From Eutrigla gurnardus (taxonomy: Eukaryota > Chordata > Actinopteri > Perciformes > Triglidae), in contig OY741281.1 of assembly GCA_963514095.1 (NCBI GenBank), positions 14,899,882 through 14,963,881 on the forward strand: a stretch of 64,000 bases of DNA. The letters are read 5' to 3'. Below the pieces are notes generated by a model that did no database searches, was not told the DNA's origin, and saw nothing but the letters and a program-made list of their open reading frames with translations. The translations under genes and the position numbers were made by a program. Positions 40,801 to 53,770 of the stretch are shown piece by piece (within the stretch, counting starts at the first letter, position 1; every line of letters starts with the position of its first letter).

Positions 40801-43367
40801 AAAAAAAATTGTATTTTGAGTTGAGCAACCTGAGTCTGCCATCTTCCAACTCTTCGTTTGGCATTATATTTTACATTTTTAGTTGAACCTTTAAAGCCAT
40901 TGTGGTGGAAATCAGCGTATGATTTCCTGGTGAGAAATAAAGATGTGGATGGACGAACCACTCATTGATGTCTGTAGGTCCATGTTGACTTGCCATCTGT
41001 ACTGGTGTCAGGAGGTCCATTCTACAGCTCATGTAATATGTATCCAGCCAGAGCACTGAGGTCGGCAGATCAACTGCTCCTGAAAGTCCCCAGGACCAGA
41101 CTAAAAACCAGAGGGGACCGAGCCTTTGCTGCAGCTGCCCCGAGGCTCTGGAATAGCTTGCCTTGGCATATTAAATCAGCCCAGACCCTAGAGGTTTTTA
41201 AGTCCCTATTGAAGACCCACCTGTTCTCCATGGCTTTTAATTCAGGCTGAGGCTGAGCATGACACCCGTCTACTGTATTTTGTGTATATTTTTATTTATT
41301 TTTATTATTCTCATTGTATTGTATTGTATTTGTTTTTACTGAACTGTACAGCACTTTGGTCAACCATTGGTCGTGAAAAATGTGCTCTATAAATAAAGTT
41401 TGATTTGATTGATTTGATTTGATGTGACATAAGTGCAAGTACAGGTAACCTCATGACACTGGAATATTATAAGTCGAAGCTACTCAACCTACTAATTAAC
41501 CTATAATAAACTGCTAAGTTAAACATTCCCATCACAGCCATTGCAATACTTCTCAAAATCCAATGAGAGTACATACAACTCTGGTTAGATATGTAGCATT
41601 CTCACTGAGATTAGACAAGTAAGTTCTTCATCATTTATTTTCTACTTTTCAATTTGTTTTCTGAGTTTACATTTAAGCGCTATATGTTACTCGTTTTTTT
41701 GTACATCTCTCATTTTCCTGAGCTCTGGATGAAAACATAGAGCTATGTCTGTGTCTTTGTCTCTCTCTTAACGACCATGTCTTTTCTCTTCACCGCTCCT
41801 CAGATAAAATCAAGGACTTGCTGGTCCCTAATGTGCTGGACAACTCGACCAGGCTGGTATTAGTCAATGCCATCTACTTCAAAGGCAACTGGAAAAAACA
41901 GTTCAAGGAGAATCAAACTGCTGATGCTCACTTTAGAATTAACAAGGTATCACTGCAACAGCAGTGGATCGGGGAACACCATAATATAATAATCATATAC
42001 ACTACTGTATCTGACATGTTGTGCTTGTTCTGTTTGCTGCTGCCTTTAGAAAGACACTAAGGCGGTGAAGATGATGCACCAGAAAAGTGAGTTCCATCAC
42101 CGCTACATTCCTGAGGTCAATTGTCAGGTAATGTTCATTTTTTTCAACGGTGTGGTTTTGCCAATGTCTGTTTGTCTGCTAGTGTAGTTTATGAACGGAT
42201 TTACATTTACATTTAGGGCAAGCAGACGCTTTTGTCCAAATCGACTTACAATAATACCATTTGGTGAAAGAAAGAAACCACAACATATCATTGCCGATAA
42301 TGTTAGAGTGAAAAAATAGAAACAAGTGTTAGGTCCTCATCTGAGTAAGATGTTCAGCAAGGCTACCTTAAGTAGAACAGTGCTATGATCAAAGTGCTAC
42401 AGGTAAGAACATTATTTTAATTACATATACTGGACAGATTTATCCTGATCCAAAGAACAATTGGTTCCACTTTGACAACGAATGAAACCATCAGACTTGT
42501 GTTTTATTAAGATAATAAGATAATATTATGAAAAGCGGAATTTATTCATACAGATCCTGGAGATGCCCTACGTAGGGAAGGATCTCAGCATGCTCATCTT
42601 CCTGCCCAATGAGATAGATGACGACACAACAGGCTTGGAGAAGGTAGCACACCTATTCACATACATAACACACATTTCATACAGACAGACTAATACTGCT
42701 GTTGTATCCACATTAGCTGGAGAGGGAGCTGACCTATAATAAATTCGTGGAGTGGACTCGTCCAGACATGATGGGTGAAGCAGAGATTGAGGTTGGGCTT
42801 CCTCGATTCAAGATGGTGGAGATGTATGACCTGAAAAAGATTCTGATCAGCATGGGCATGGTGGACGCTTTTAGTGATGAAAGGAGTAACTTTTCTGGTG
42901 AGACATGTGCCATAAATGTATGTACATAATTATGTCTGGAGCTCAACATACCTAATAGATAAATGAAATGATCCCCTTTATATCCCAAATATATAGAAAC
43001 ATCATTAAATGATCTTTCAAAACCCAAAAGGTTGCACTTGAAATTCAAACAACATGCTCTGCACAAACACAAGACAGTCTGCTTCACTGATTAAGCGGGG
43101 ATGGTAAAGCAGCGGACCCTCTCTCCTCTGCTGACAGGCATGTCCCCGGCAAACGACCTGGTGCTGTCAAAGGTCATCCACAAGGCTTTCGTGGAGGTCA
43201 ACGAGGAGGGAACAAAGGCTGCTGGGGCCTCTGCTGCTATCATCGCGGGGAATAGTTTAATCCTGAATCCTCCCAGATTCATCGCAGACCACCCCTTCCT
43301 CTTCTTCATCCGACACAACCCCTCCATGAGCATTCTCTTTGCTGGCCGATACTGCTTCCCTGAGTGA
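37804..43367 (+). CDS. serpinb1: Serpin, clade B (serpinb1-like, leukocyte elastase inhibitor-like)
   Basis: Intracellular serine protease inhibitor. Coding exons: 37804-37980, 39291-39401, 40216-40356, 40617-40734, 41804-41946, 42050-42127, 42554-42643, 42717-42897 and 43138-43367. All have GT/AG borders and the phases fit; the protein is about 422 residues, longer than the ~380 of mammalian SERPINB1. Exon 1 begins ASATPLSKANTTFALDLL with no signal peptide, as in clade B. Exon 39291-39401 adds a 37-residue CD loop with MMMQQQQ. The hinge is EEGTKAAGASAAI (inhibitory type); the scissile region is IIAGNSLIL, so P1 is Asn or Ser. The serpin signature FIADHPFLFFIRHN and the closing SILFAGRYCFPE are intact. 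The member within the fish serpinb1 group cannot be fixed by eye. Confidence 0.9.
38829..39214. mobile_element. hAT MITE in serpin intron
   Basis: 386 bases with ends GCGGTCGACCGAT and (inverted) GTGGTAGACCAAT. It is flanked by TAATGTAC at 38821-38828 and 39215-39222, an 8-bp hAT duplication. Inner words ATATGGG and GGCCGATGCCGATTATC are typical of a MITE common in fish. No coding capacity. Confidence 0.85.
41020..41425 (+). mobile_element. LINE 3' fragment (L2-like) in serpin intron
   Basis: Frame 41038-41250 reads RALRSADQLLLKVPRTRLKT and LWNSLPWHIKSAQTLEVFKS, the C-terminal end of an L2-like RT protein. It is followed by the tail GTGCTCTATAAATAAAGTTTGATT and a GATT repeat. 5'-truncated, as usual for LINEs. 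Confidence 0.75.
42192..42412 (-). mobile_element. L2 3' end, minus strand, in serpin intron
   Basis: Reverse complement of the 3' end of the L2 element at 59400-59625 (TTGTCCAAATCGACTTACAA; GTTAGGTCCTCATCTGAGTA), starting with its TACATTTACATTTA tail. Confidence 0.75.
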
Positions 43368-43540
43368 GCACTACTGTGCACCCTGTACTGAGTAAACCAA
43401 AGTGACAGACCCTGAGACTATGTTATGTTTAAACACTGAAACACCTATTTGATTCTCACCATTCAAAGTGCAATTCAATGTGTTTTTTTTTTGCTGCCAC
43501 TGGATACAACTGTCTGCCTTGCTTGAACAGAATAAAGGGT
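43368..43540 (+). terminator. Serpin 3'UTR and poly(A) signal
   Basis: Follows the TGA at 43365-43367. AATAAA is at 43531-43536. The same 3'UTR is found without coding exons at 500-740 and 21263-21500. Confidence 0.75.
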
Positions 43541-44118
43541 GATATGAATCTCTTTGTCATATTTTATAAGTCCTTGTTTTATAATAGGATACAGAGTTGG
43601 TTGTAAATACACTTAGGGAGCACAAACAGACCCAGGAAGTGACCTGTGACGTAGGCCTAAGTAAAGTTAAGTAAGGACGTTTTTAAGATATGCTGGCTGT
43701 AATATAAATGCACAGAATGAGATGGTCATTTAGTTTAGTATTTAATTTAGTAGATTAGTTAGATTTAGACACAAGACTAGAGACAAGATTAACAGCGAGG
43801 TGGAAAAGCAGACACAAGGTGTGTCACTAACCTCCTTCTTTGCAACCATGATAAAGACAGGTTGAGATGAGCGCCATCTGGTGGAACATCACATGAATGT
43901 AAAGTTGCACATCTGCATTCCCCCAGCTATAAAGCACATTTCTCATCTGAGTTTGCCGTAATCCTGGTAATTTAGCTGCGTGAGAAATACTAGGTGTGGC
44001 GTGTGAGCGTGTGACCAGGTTGAAATGTGACTTGAGAGCCCTGTTATGATGACATATTGAATGGGACTTATTTGGCAGTGCCAGAGAAAGTATTTGTTAC
44101 TTCCAGTGAAATGAAGTG
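43380..44118 (+). repeat. Serpin-downstream block, native copy
   Basis: Aligns with 500-1450 and 21263-22205. The match breaks at AAATGAAGT (about 44112-44118), and from there the sequence is an LRRC28 intron. This is the boundary between the serpin unit and the LRRC28 fragment. Confidence 0.75.
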
Positions 44119-47100
44119 GGTTAGTTCGACAAAAGTGACCAGATGATGAGTTTATTCTCTGTAACAGTTACTGATTCTTTCTGTTTTCTCTTTCTATCAG
44201 CCTGACAATCTTGCTCAGAAGCTTCCAAATCTAATTGAATTGTGAGTATTGAGCAAAGCTGTTTTTTTTTTTTTTTTTTACACATATTTGGATCAATTGT
44301 TATTTGACAGAAAAGAGTCACCTGAAACTACTTTCCATGACATTATATTGGCTGGCATAATGGGAACGGTGGCTGGTGAATCTTAGTGGTCCACCACATG
44401 CAGTCTGTGAACATGTGTTGTAATCTTTTGCCCTGAATAAGACTGATTAATTCCTAAATGGTAACTTACAGACACATAGATGTTTGTCCAACAGTTGACT
44501 CCAGAAAATAAAAGGCCTCATGCCGTTTTTGAACACTAACAGAGATTTGATTTTGAATTGTCAATTCATATTGTAACATTTGTTGTTTTCCCCCCATTTA
44601 AGGTATTTGCACTCAAACAACATAGTAATTATTCCTGAAGGTGAGCCCTCTGTTATGGCATAATACTTTTCCTGTCTACACTGATTTATTTGACACTTTC
44701 ACTCAAAAATATTTGAATCCATTGTTGCCCTACTTTGAGAAAGTTTTTCAGAAAAGGTCACGGACATCGTTACCAAATGCTTATTGCATGATTGTTATAC
44801 TTGTGATGCTTTCAGTTTATGTTGTTTACACTGTGCTAAAGTACGGATTCAACTATATTAAATAGGGACTGCTGAAAACCTTCAAGAAAAATATTTAACC
44901 AGCAAACCAACAATGACAATAACGATGAGATGTTCAAGCTGTAACATCACAAATATGTCACATTAATGTATTAACACTGATTTAACATAACATATAAAAC
45001 GTGCTGGTTAAAGTTATCTTTTCACCATGATGAGGGCACCTTTGGTTTGATCCGCAACTATTGGAAACCTGGCCAACAACGCCCTCCAGTTTCTCTGTCC
45101 AGAGATTGGCCGACTGAGGTCTCTACGGCACCTGAGACTGTCCAATAATCATCTGAAATGCCTTCCTCCAGGTAAAACACAGCAGCTGTCTGTCTTGTGG
45201 TCTTCTTCAGCTTTATTTATAGGCAAACATACAGTAAAGTTAAGAAGAAGTAAATATATACAGATATACTGTACATCTAAATTGCTTGTCTGTGTATGAT
45301 TCTCTAAATGGAAATACATTTATACTTCATTCACATATAAAATCAAGCAAATAGATGATTGTTCATTGTCAATTCTTTTCTTTGAGAATACCAGTCTGAA
45401 TTTAGTTGTAAGTATTTAATTTGCCAGCAGAGGGCAATAGAGCGTTTCAATCAAACTGAAGAGAAAAGGGAGAACAGCCTCACTCATTGTACTCATCAAC
45501 ATCCTGAGAGACAGAAATGTGTCTTTACTGCAAATGTAGAAACAGCTATCGTAATTAAATCAAACAATCCAGATGATTTTGTTGTCATTCAATTTTATTA
45601 TGGAGGATTAACAATTATTGTTTAACATTTTAATGGTATATCATGATTTTGTGTTTTCAACCTCAGTTGATTAGTTTACTATTTGAAGTGCTTGTGAACT
45701 CACAAATGACGATCCACATGTCCATCCTCGTATCTTAATGCCGGGCCTCAGCGTCTGTGTGAGCGGTGACCTGTGGTCTCCACACAGACGCCGTTGCTGC
45801 TGCCTCCTCTGCACTCCTTCTTTCTACACAGTTTGCATTTCATAGTGGGCCAGAACGTTTCATTTCAATTCAATATCAATCTTTTATATTTATTTTAGAC
45901 AGAAAAATGGTTAAGAAGCATGTGCTCATTTCTAAATAATAATAACAATCATCAATTGAAAGGCAGTAGTATTTATGGAGCACTGCTCACACAGGTGGTG
46001 TGTTTTCCCCGTTGCAGTCAGAGATCTGTTTGCCAATTCAAGATCTGCTGCCTTCCTTATTTTTTGTCAAGTTTCACTGCAATTTAGAGTCGAGTCCGAT
46101 TTACAAAAAGTCACAGGCAGCAGTCTCTCTGACCTCTTTTCTTTTTTACCTGTTCTAAAGTGACTGAATCCTCTTACTCACAAAATACAGCAGCATAAGG
46201 AAATGTGATATTAAGAAACACACAGGTACCAACCTCAATAGCCGGTGGTTGAACTGTAAAGTTCCAAACTATCCCATCAGCATTGTGCTGTTTTATTCTG
46301 AGATGTATTTTATTTTAGTCGTAGAGATGTCATTTGGAAAGACTGTTCCGGGCTCTGTCTCTCATGTCTGTCTGATACCTTCAGAGATTGGAGATCTGCA
46401 GGACCTGGACACTCTGGACGTGTCCATGAACCAGCTGATGTCTCTACCAGTTCGGCTGCACCGCTGTATTTCTCTGCAGAATCTGACCGCTGACCACAAC
46501 CTGTTGAGCCACGTTCCGCGGCAGCTTTGCTGGCTCCACCGCCTCAACCAGCTCTCAATGGCCGCTAACCGACTGACCTTTCTGCCTCTCGGTCAGTAAT
46601 AGCCCCTTATCCGTGTTTTACCATGGGGATGTATACTGTATATCGTGAGGGAGGCAATGTTAATATCTGTGTGTTTCAGATCTGGGCAGATCCCGAGAGC
46701 TGCAGTTTGTGTTTGTGGACAACAATGTGGACCTAAAAGGCCTTCCCTCCTACTTGTATAACAAGGTCATCGGCTGCAGCGGGTAATACAGCTTACTCTG
46801 ACTTGGATCAGTTCAACTCAATTAGATATAGAATAGTAATTGAATAGAACAACGTATGCAAAGTAAGAAAAAATATGATGGGAAGAAATGTTGCTCCCGT
46901 ACAGGTGTGGCGTGTCAGCCCAGTGTTGGAGGGTGACCGGGGTGAGGTGGCGGGTGAGGTGCTGAGTGAGGCTCTGGTCGGGCTTCCTGCTGAAGTGAAG
47001 GTGGTGGGCTCAGAGACGGACAACGTGGTTCCCCTGGAGGAGATCGCCATGAGAGCCCTATATCGCATCTACCACCACCGCCCAACAGGTGAGGAGTAAC

Positions 47101-47616
47101 GCTGGCTTCACACAGTGTCATGGCATTACCTGTAGTACTCCTGCATCAACAGCATACAAGCTTTACACTTTGATTTTTCCCTCCCTAAAACAGCCACTTG
47201 TCCTTATTGGCATTAACCTAAATATTAAAAAAATTATATATTGGTATCATATAAATAATATCCAGATACTCCTCTACTCTCCAAAAATGATGTTGTGTCT
47301 GTGGACAGTCATCGCATTGATAGCAGATGTTAAGCCTAATGGATTTTTTTGTTCATCAGTTCATCAGCTGGTTCTTTTTTTTTTCTTTTTTTTCTCCGAC
47401 TTTTAAACCTCTTTTTTTTTTTTCTTCTTTTCTTCTCTTAGTTTGTTTTAGAGTTTTATTATTTTATCTTTATTTTATTTATTTTACTGCCTCTAGTGTC
47501 TCCTCGGTGAAATACATCGATGATAGCGTTTCCTCAGTTCCTCAGTTCTGCAATACCTGTTGTTAATGCCCTGTTTCATTTATCACTATTTAGTTATTTA
47601 TTATGGGGATAGGTTG

Positions 47617-47811
47617 ATTGGTGACTCTAAATTGCCCGTAGGTGTGAATGTGAGCGTGAATGGTTGTTTGTCTCTACATGTCGGCCCTGTGATAGACTGG
47701 CGTCCTGTCCAGGGTGTACCCTGCCTTCGCCCAATGTCAGCTGGGATCGGCTCCAGCCCCCCCGTGACCCTGAATACAGGATAAGCGGTAGACAATGGAT
47801 GGATGGATAGT
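47617..47811 (+). repeat. Common teleost repeat ending in GGAT microsatellite, copy 2
   Basis: Partner of 25215-25425, with the same word order and (GGAT)n end. Confidence 0.75.
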
Positions 47812-47837
47812 TATTTATTATTACTCACTTGTGTGTC

Positions 47838-47844
47838 ACGTGTG

Positions 47845-47914
<70 letters not shown>
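47838..47914. repeat. (TG)n microsatellite
   Basis: About 77 bases of nearly pure TG. Confidence 0.95.
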
Positions 47915-47916
<2 letters not shown>

Positions 47917-48225
47917 GCGTCAGAATCGTTTCATATTACTTGCGCAACTATCAACTGAACGCGTCACACCCGCGTGCTTTGACGCCTGTGCAGCACACAG
48001 CGCCTGACGTGTAATGTAGTTTCCTCATTGACTTATAATGGTCACGCGTTCACGCGCACATTCACGCGTGATGGCTGCTGCACGCCTGTGATCACATTAC
48101 GCAGAGTAACTACGCGTAACATTCATGCGTTTTTTAGCGAACGCACGCATTAACGCTCGCATGAAGATAATTGAACATTTTTGTCAGGCGCTCACATGTA
48201 CGCGGAAACGACGTGCGCAGACTCT

Positions 48226-48615
48226 GTCACGCGTAACAAGAAGCGCCGTACATATGAAGCAGCGTGCGCACGTCTGTCTCTCACTGTTTGACAAATGTTG
48301 TTACGCGTTCACACGCACGTGCGGTCGCAGATTCTAATGCTGCGCGGCCGGAAGTTGATCTGCTGTGCGCAACTACTCCGCGTAACATAAGCGTGTAATG
48401 TAGTTGCCTCCCCTGGTTGACTGAAATGAACAGGCCAACTACATTACGCGTTCAAGTTACGCGGAGTAGGTGCGCACAGCAGATCAATTCCGGCCGCGCA
48501 GCATCAGAATCTGCGACCGCACGTGCGTGTGAACGCGTAACAACATTTGTCAAACAGTGACAGACAGACGTGCGCACGCTGCTTCATATGTACGCAGCTT
48601 CTTGTTACGCGTGAC
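48226..48615. repeat. 390-bp CpG-rich palindrome (foldback element)
   Basis: Arms 48226-48406 and 48436-48615 are inverted copies with only about ten differences, separated by 29 bases. The ends are GTCACGCGTAACAAGAAG and its inverse. The arms contain many ACGCG/CGCGT words plus GGTCGCAGATTCT and CGCGGCCGGAA. No ORF. It resembles a foldback MITE; no target duplication was found. Confidence 0.85.
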
Positions 48616-48837
48616 ATACAACCTGCGCACGACAACGCACGCACGCACGCACGCACGCATAACAAATAACCATGCGTTCAGACACACGCTGCTGCGCATC
48701 TTTCTAAGTGTTTTGACATCGATTTACCTTCATAGTGTGTGTGTGTGCGTGCGTGCGTGCGCGTGTGTGTGCGTGGTGGGGTGGGATGGAGGGGGGGCTG
48801 TTGTTTTAACTGTTGCTGCTGCTGCTTTTAATTTCTG

Positions 48838-48918
48838 GTAAGCACTTTGTGTTACATGAACATGTATGAAAAGCGCTCTATAAATAAAGTTTGATTGATT
48901 GATTGATTGATTGATCTG
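48838..48918 (+). repeat. LINE tail with (GATT)n
   Basis: GCGCTCTATAAATAAAGTTTG followed by GATT repeats, the same kind of tail as at 41380-41425. Confidence 0.7.
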
Positions 48919-49851
48919 GTTGCCTTTTCACAGTCCATTTGTGTGATTGTTCTTGTTTCACTTGTAGAGTTACACACTTACCCTACACTCATATTTTGAG
49001 TGTCATTTATTTGCCAAAAAGAGACAAAGTAACAAACAAAGTTAAAGTTAAACAATAGGTTTTTTGTGAGTTCTTTGTCCACGATAATCATGTAGTGGAA
49101 ATCAGATATTGTGACAGCCCTAGGAGAGAGCTATGATTGCATTTCAAAGCTTGGAGCTTTATGAACGTAAACTAAGTCAAGTAAGAAGCAATAAACAAAC
49201 CAAATGAAAACGCCTATCCCTGGAGATGGAAAATGTGTTTTTTGAGCAAGTTGGTTGTTGTAGTTTTTTTTCTGGCAAAATGATTGTAAAGCAGAGAACG
49301 TGCATTCAGTTTGGCACTCTTGTTAAATACACTGGCTACAAGTGTTAATGGTTTCAGAGCCAGTCCTTCAGGAATCACTGTTGGTCTTTAAGCATTCAGA
49401 AAAAACACTAATAATTTTATTTCAAATCACTTTTCACTGTATTGTGTTCTGAATACTTCCTGTACTGCTGTGTTTTTAGACTTCAACTTGCTGCCTCCCA
49501 TCGCCCTCCCCAAGAGCCTGCTGGACCTGCTGCAGTTCCCCCTGGGCCACTGCCACCGCTGCAGTCAGACCATGTTCACCATCATCTACCCCAAACTCTT
49601 CATGTTTACCATCATCTACCCCAAACTCTTCCCCCTCCGTGACACTGCACTGGCAGGAGTGCACCTCAGGTCAGAAACATGCAGCAACTTCCCTCTTTTG
49701 CTCCATTGTTGACAGATAACTATAAATGTCATTTCATATTTGATTTGATTTCATCTTTCTCACACTTTTTTTCCTCTGAAGGACGACTGTGAGTTTTGTG
49801 GCCTACTGCTGCTCCAGTCGCTGCCTCCGGACCTTTGACCTCCAGGGATGA

Positions 49852-50728
49852 CGTAGTTTTCTCTCCCCTGTACTCGCTCCGGAGCTGTTGAGTGGCTTCC
49901 ACAAGGTGGCGGATGACAGCTTGTAATTTGTGTGGATCTCGAGGGTCTGCGAGCTCTGTGTGTCATTGACAATACTAAGAAGAACCACAGAGAAGGAGCC
50001 CGTGTGGATGTTTGAGGCGGGTCAGATGATGGACGGCAACGCTTCAACACACTTTACTCAGACCTACATGGCGCTCTTGAATCCAACCATCTGGCAGGAT
50101 GGTATTTCTGTGTGTGGTGGGGGAACAAAACAATAACTACCATGTGTGAACCGTAAATTAACAGTATTAGACCTAAGTAGAAGTAACTACTAACAAAAGG
50201 GCACTTTTCAAAAACAAGCACTGTTTGATTTTTGTGAAACCGACCGACGTCCCATTGATTGTGGAGTCATATTCGAGGTATTAACAATCAGTTTGTTTTT
50301 ACTGATTTTTGAAGAAAAGGTGAGCAATGCAATTGAGCATCTTATTTGATGTGTGTCGTTTTCAGCAGACCTGTTAGAGAATCATTATGAATGTATTCAT
50401 AAAAACTGGGTACAAGTCAGTGAAATGAGCCACGGATTCGTCTCACATATTTGTTAAACAGGGAGTTGTTGGTGTCAGTAGGTCAGGACAGTCGAGCTCT
50501 TTGGCTCTGCTGCGTGTGGGATACACACCTCACAAACATCCTGGCAACAGGAAGATGTTGTCAAGCTTGCCAGGGGAGCTTTGCTTAACTCCTGAGTCAG
50601 CCTCTTCCTCTGCCATACTAGCGATCTTCTTCATGACGCACCAGCAGCACTCCTGTGTAGTCTCACCTGCCTCCTATTTTATTTGAGTTACACACGTTTC
50701 TTTTATTGAGAAGTCCGCTACCTTGAAG

Positions 50729-50776
<48 letters not shown>

Positions 50777-52259
50777 GTGGATTCTGTAGACTGACAGATT
50801 AAGCAGTGGGTTTTATCCTCAGTGAATGGGACAGTGGGGCTTTGCAGTGATTATCCCTGCAGGCCACAGATGATTGCTTTGAATCTCCTGTACGTCCCAC
50901 ACCGCCATGTTCCCCTGCTCACGTATCTGTGTGCCTGCACAGCGTGATTCGGTCTAATTTATTACGCTGACAGATCATAACATGGAAAGTGTCCGTAGAT
51001 TCTTGATGCATCATTTAATAAAGAATATACTGTTATTATCCCTGTGATACAGTTGAAAACTTTTCCTAAAACAGTTTTCATGTGTAGTTTATTGTGTTTT
51101 TTCTTTCTGACTAACCTCTGCAGGTGTCTTTCTGTCCGTTCATTTCTCTGGTTAATCTGCCTGTCACGGGCCCCCCACCCCCTCCAGAAATACAATCTGC
51201 TCCATCATCCATGCTGAGCTGAGACAAATAATAAATGCTGAATGCACAGAACCATTTGTCATTTGAATCTTGTAATCCTCCGTCACGGGCCAAGGTGTTA
51301 AATTCTTAAATAGTGCATATTTACACTGAGCTGCCAGGTGGTCGGGTGTGGCCTTGCACCTCTTTGCACAGTCCCTGAGTGGCGGCTGCAAGCAGTGAGA
51401 ATCCTAGCGTTACTGGAAAATTCAGCCCCAAAATAGGAGCCCCTGGGATCTGTGATTATGCCTTCAAACTTTTTTATCCAATTATAGACAAGTGATTTGG
51501 GGATTGTAATATCAAAGCTGTCCGTTTCGGTGGAATCTTTCACTGCACCAAAATAACATGCTCATGCATCTAGATCTTTACATGAAAATACTATTTATAC
51601 GATGGTGATACAGTGAGATCCTTATTGTGCTAATACAAACACAGAATACTGCTCTTGCAACTGCAATAGTTAAAAGATGAGTCTTTTAGTTCAGTTATCA
51701 TCAGATTAGCCTTTTGAAGTTGTTTTAAATACTCATTTTCTGGTGTGCACATCAAGACTGACTGAATTCAGATTATAATATTGGCATTGTCATTTCACCG
51801 TTTTGGGGTTATATGTGATAAAGGATGCGTTCAGAATTGTTGTTTCATGCATCCAGGACCAGTCACACTGAGATGACTGAAGGCCATCATGTTGTGTCAG
51901 TACAGATCAAACAGATCTTACAAGATAATGTAATTGTTTTTGCCTTTGTTGTTTGATTTTAGTTGTCATATTAGAATTAGACTATAAGCATCTCAGTGCA
52001 CAGTCCGTGTATTTGCGAATGCGTGTGGCTTTTGCTACACGTATAGTATATTAGCAGTCAGGCATAAAATGGTGGGTATTCTGTCTGAATAGATTAGCCC
52101 TCAGGCTCCCATCATGCTCTCTGGCCCGCTCACATCTTGGCATATGTGTTTACTGCTTATAGGTCAACATGGAGGTCATACGTCGTTTGTGTGTGTGTGA
52201 CTGTGGTTAAACTGCACAAAAAATATTTTGGCTGCTTGTGAAATTAAATATATGACTTT
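49852..52259. other. Intergenic sequence with a (GT)n microsatellite
   Basis: The first ~300 bases are probably the old LRRC28 3'UTR or downstream DNA. A GT microsatellite lies at 50730-50779. I see no exon, RNA gene or transposon in the rest. Confidence 0.4.
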
Positions 52260-53770
52260 ATTTTTTTATTTAAAAAATCTTTTAATTATTTTCATCAAAA
52301 TGAGCACAAAAAATGGCACATTGGTACATTGAGACTGCATCACAATCAAAACAACACAGGTCCTGAAATCCTATACAATTTATAGGAACACAGTATTAGA
52401 AAAATAAAATAAAATAACTAAAAATGAAAATAAAAGTACAAATGCATACATGTACACATATATTTACATTCATGGATTACTTACACAGAGATGGAGGTAG
52501 AACAATGAACAATCAAAACAACACAGGTGCGAGTGCAGCTGGTACAATAAAATATGGCAATGGTACATTGAGAGTGTGCACAATCAATCACAATCACATC
52601 ACAATCAAAACAACACAGGTCCTGAAATCCTATACAATTTATAGGAACACAGTTTTAGAAAAATAAAATAAAATAACTAAAAATGAAAAAAAAGTACAAA
52701 TGCATACATGTATACATATGTTTACATTCATGGATTACTTACACAGAGATAGAGGTAGAACAATGAACAATCAAAACAACACAGGTGCGAGTGCAGCTCA
52801 ATTAAATAATCTGAAATCCTATACAATTTACAGGGAAGGAACACAGTATTAGAACAATAAAATAAAATAACTAAAAATGAAAATAAAAGTACAAATGCAT
52901 ACATGTATACATATATCTACATTCCTGTATTAGATACACAGAGACAAAGTATTAGAAAAATAAAATAAAATAACTAAAAATGAAAATAAAAGTACAAATG
53001 CATACATGTATACATATATCTACATTCATGTATTAGATACACAGAGACACAGTATTAGAAAAATAAAATAAAATAACTAAAAATGAAAATAAAAGTACAA
53101 ATGCATACATGTATACATATATCTACGTTCATGTATTAGATACACAGAGATAGATGTCGAACAATGAACAATCAAAACAACACAGGTGTGAGTGCAGCTC
53201 AATTAAATAATCTGAAATCCTATACAATTTACAGGGAAGGAACACAGTATTAGAAAAATGAAATAAAATAACTAAAAATAAAAGTACAAATGCATACATG
53301 TATACATATATCTACGTCCATGTTTTAGTTACACAGAGATATTGGTAGAACAATGACCCTCCACCCCCCTCCCTCCTATTACAAAACATTCGGCAAGGGG
53401 CACATAAAAACACAGGCTTATTAACACATTTAAATATATGATGTAAGTTAATGTAAATTTATAAATGTAATGTATAAATGTATATTTTAGCAACGGATAA
53501 ATGAATAATAATAAGTGAATATGAGAATGAAAATGAAAATGAGTAAAAAAAATGGCAATGGTACATTGAGAATGTGCATCACAATCAAAACAACACAGTT
53601 GCGAGTGCAGCTGATACAATTAATAATAGCAACGGATAAATGAATAATAATAAGTGAATATGAGAAAGAAAATGAGTAAAAAAAATGGCAATGATACATT
53701 GAGAATGTGTATCAGAATCAAAACAACACAGTTGCGAGTGCAGCTGGTACAATTAATAATGGCAACGGAT
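52260..53770. repeat. Complex AT-rich tandem repeat
   Basis: The phrase AGTACAAATGCATACATGTA recurs near 52435, 52692, 52888, 52992, 53094 and 53284 (AAAGTACAAATGCATACATG), with spacings of about 257, 196, 104, 102 and 190. Between them AACAATCAAAACAACACAGG and GAGTGCAGCT recur, also near 53585 and 53720. It looks like a higher-order array in which units have lost or gained sub-blocks. Confidence 0.8.

Larger units (their letters stand above)
47089..49479. other. Long LRRC28 intron filled with repeats
   Basis: T-rich DNA (47330-47480), the GGAT repeat (47617-47811), a (TG)n microsatellite (47838-47914), a CpG-rich palindrome (48226-48615) with related ACGCGT-rich DNA before it (47950-48225), an L2-type tail (48838-48918), then unremarkable sequence to 49479. 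Confidence 0.6.
44201..49851 (+). pseudogene. lrrc28: LRRC28, 3' exons only, damaged (probable pseudogene)
   Basis: Leucine-rich-repeat protein of unknown biochemical role. Exons: 44201-44241 (NLAQKLPNL), 44603-44640 (YLHSNNIVIIPE), ~45058-45171 (CPEIGRLRSLRHLRLSNN), 46385-46591 (LDTLDVSMNQL; LNQLSMAANRLTFLPL), 46680-46782 (LPSYLYNKVIGCSG), 46905-47088 (GLPAEVKVVGSETDNVVPLE), 49480-49669 (PLGHCHRCSQTMFTIIYPKL) and 49782-49851 (VSFVAYCCSSRCL, stop TGA). Defects: the first ~55 residues' exons are absent; the third exon has lost about eight codons and its splice acceptor; 46905-47088 must be entered in one frame and left in another; 30 bases are duplicated in tandem at 49572-49631. The order and wording are otherwise those of LRRC28. 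Confidence 0.8.

Noticed and set aside
47795..48014. ORFs rich in Cys-Val repeats
   Set aside because: They are translations of the TG microsatellite at 47838-47914.
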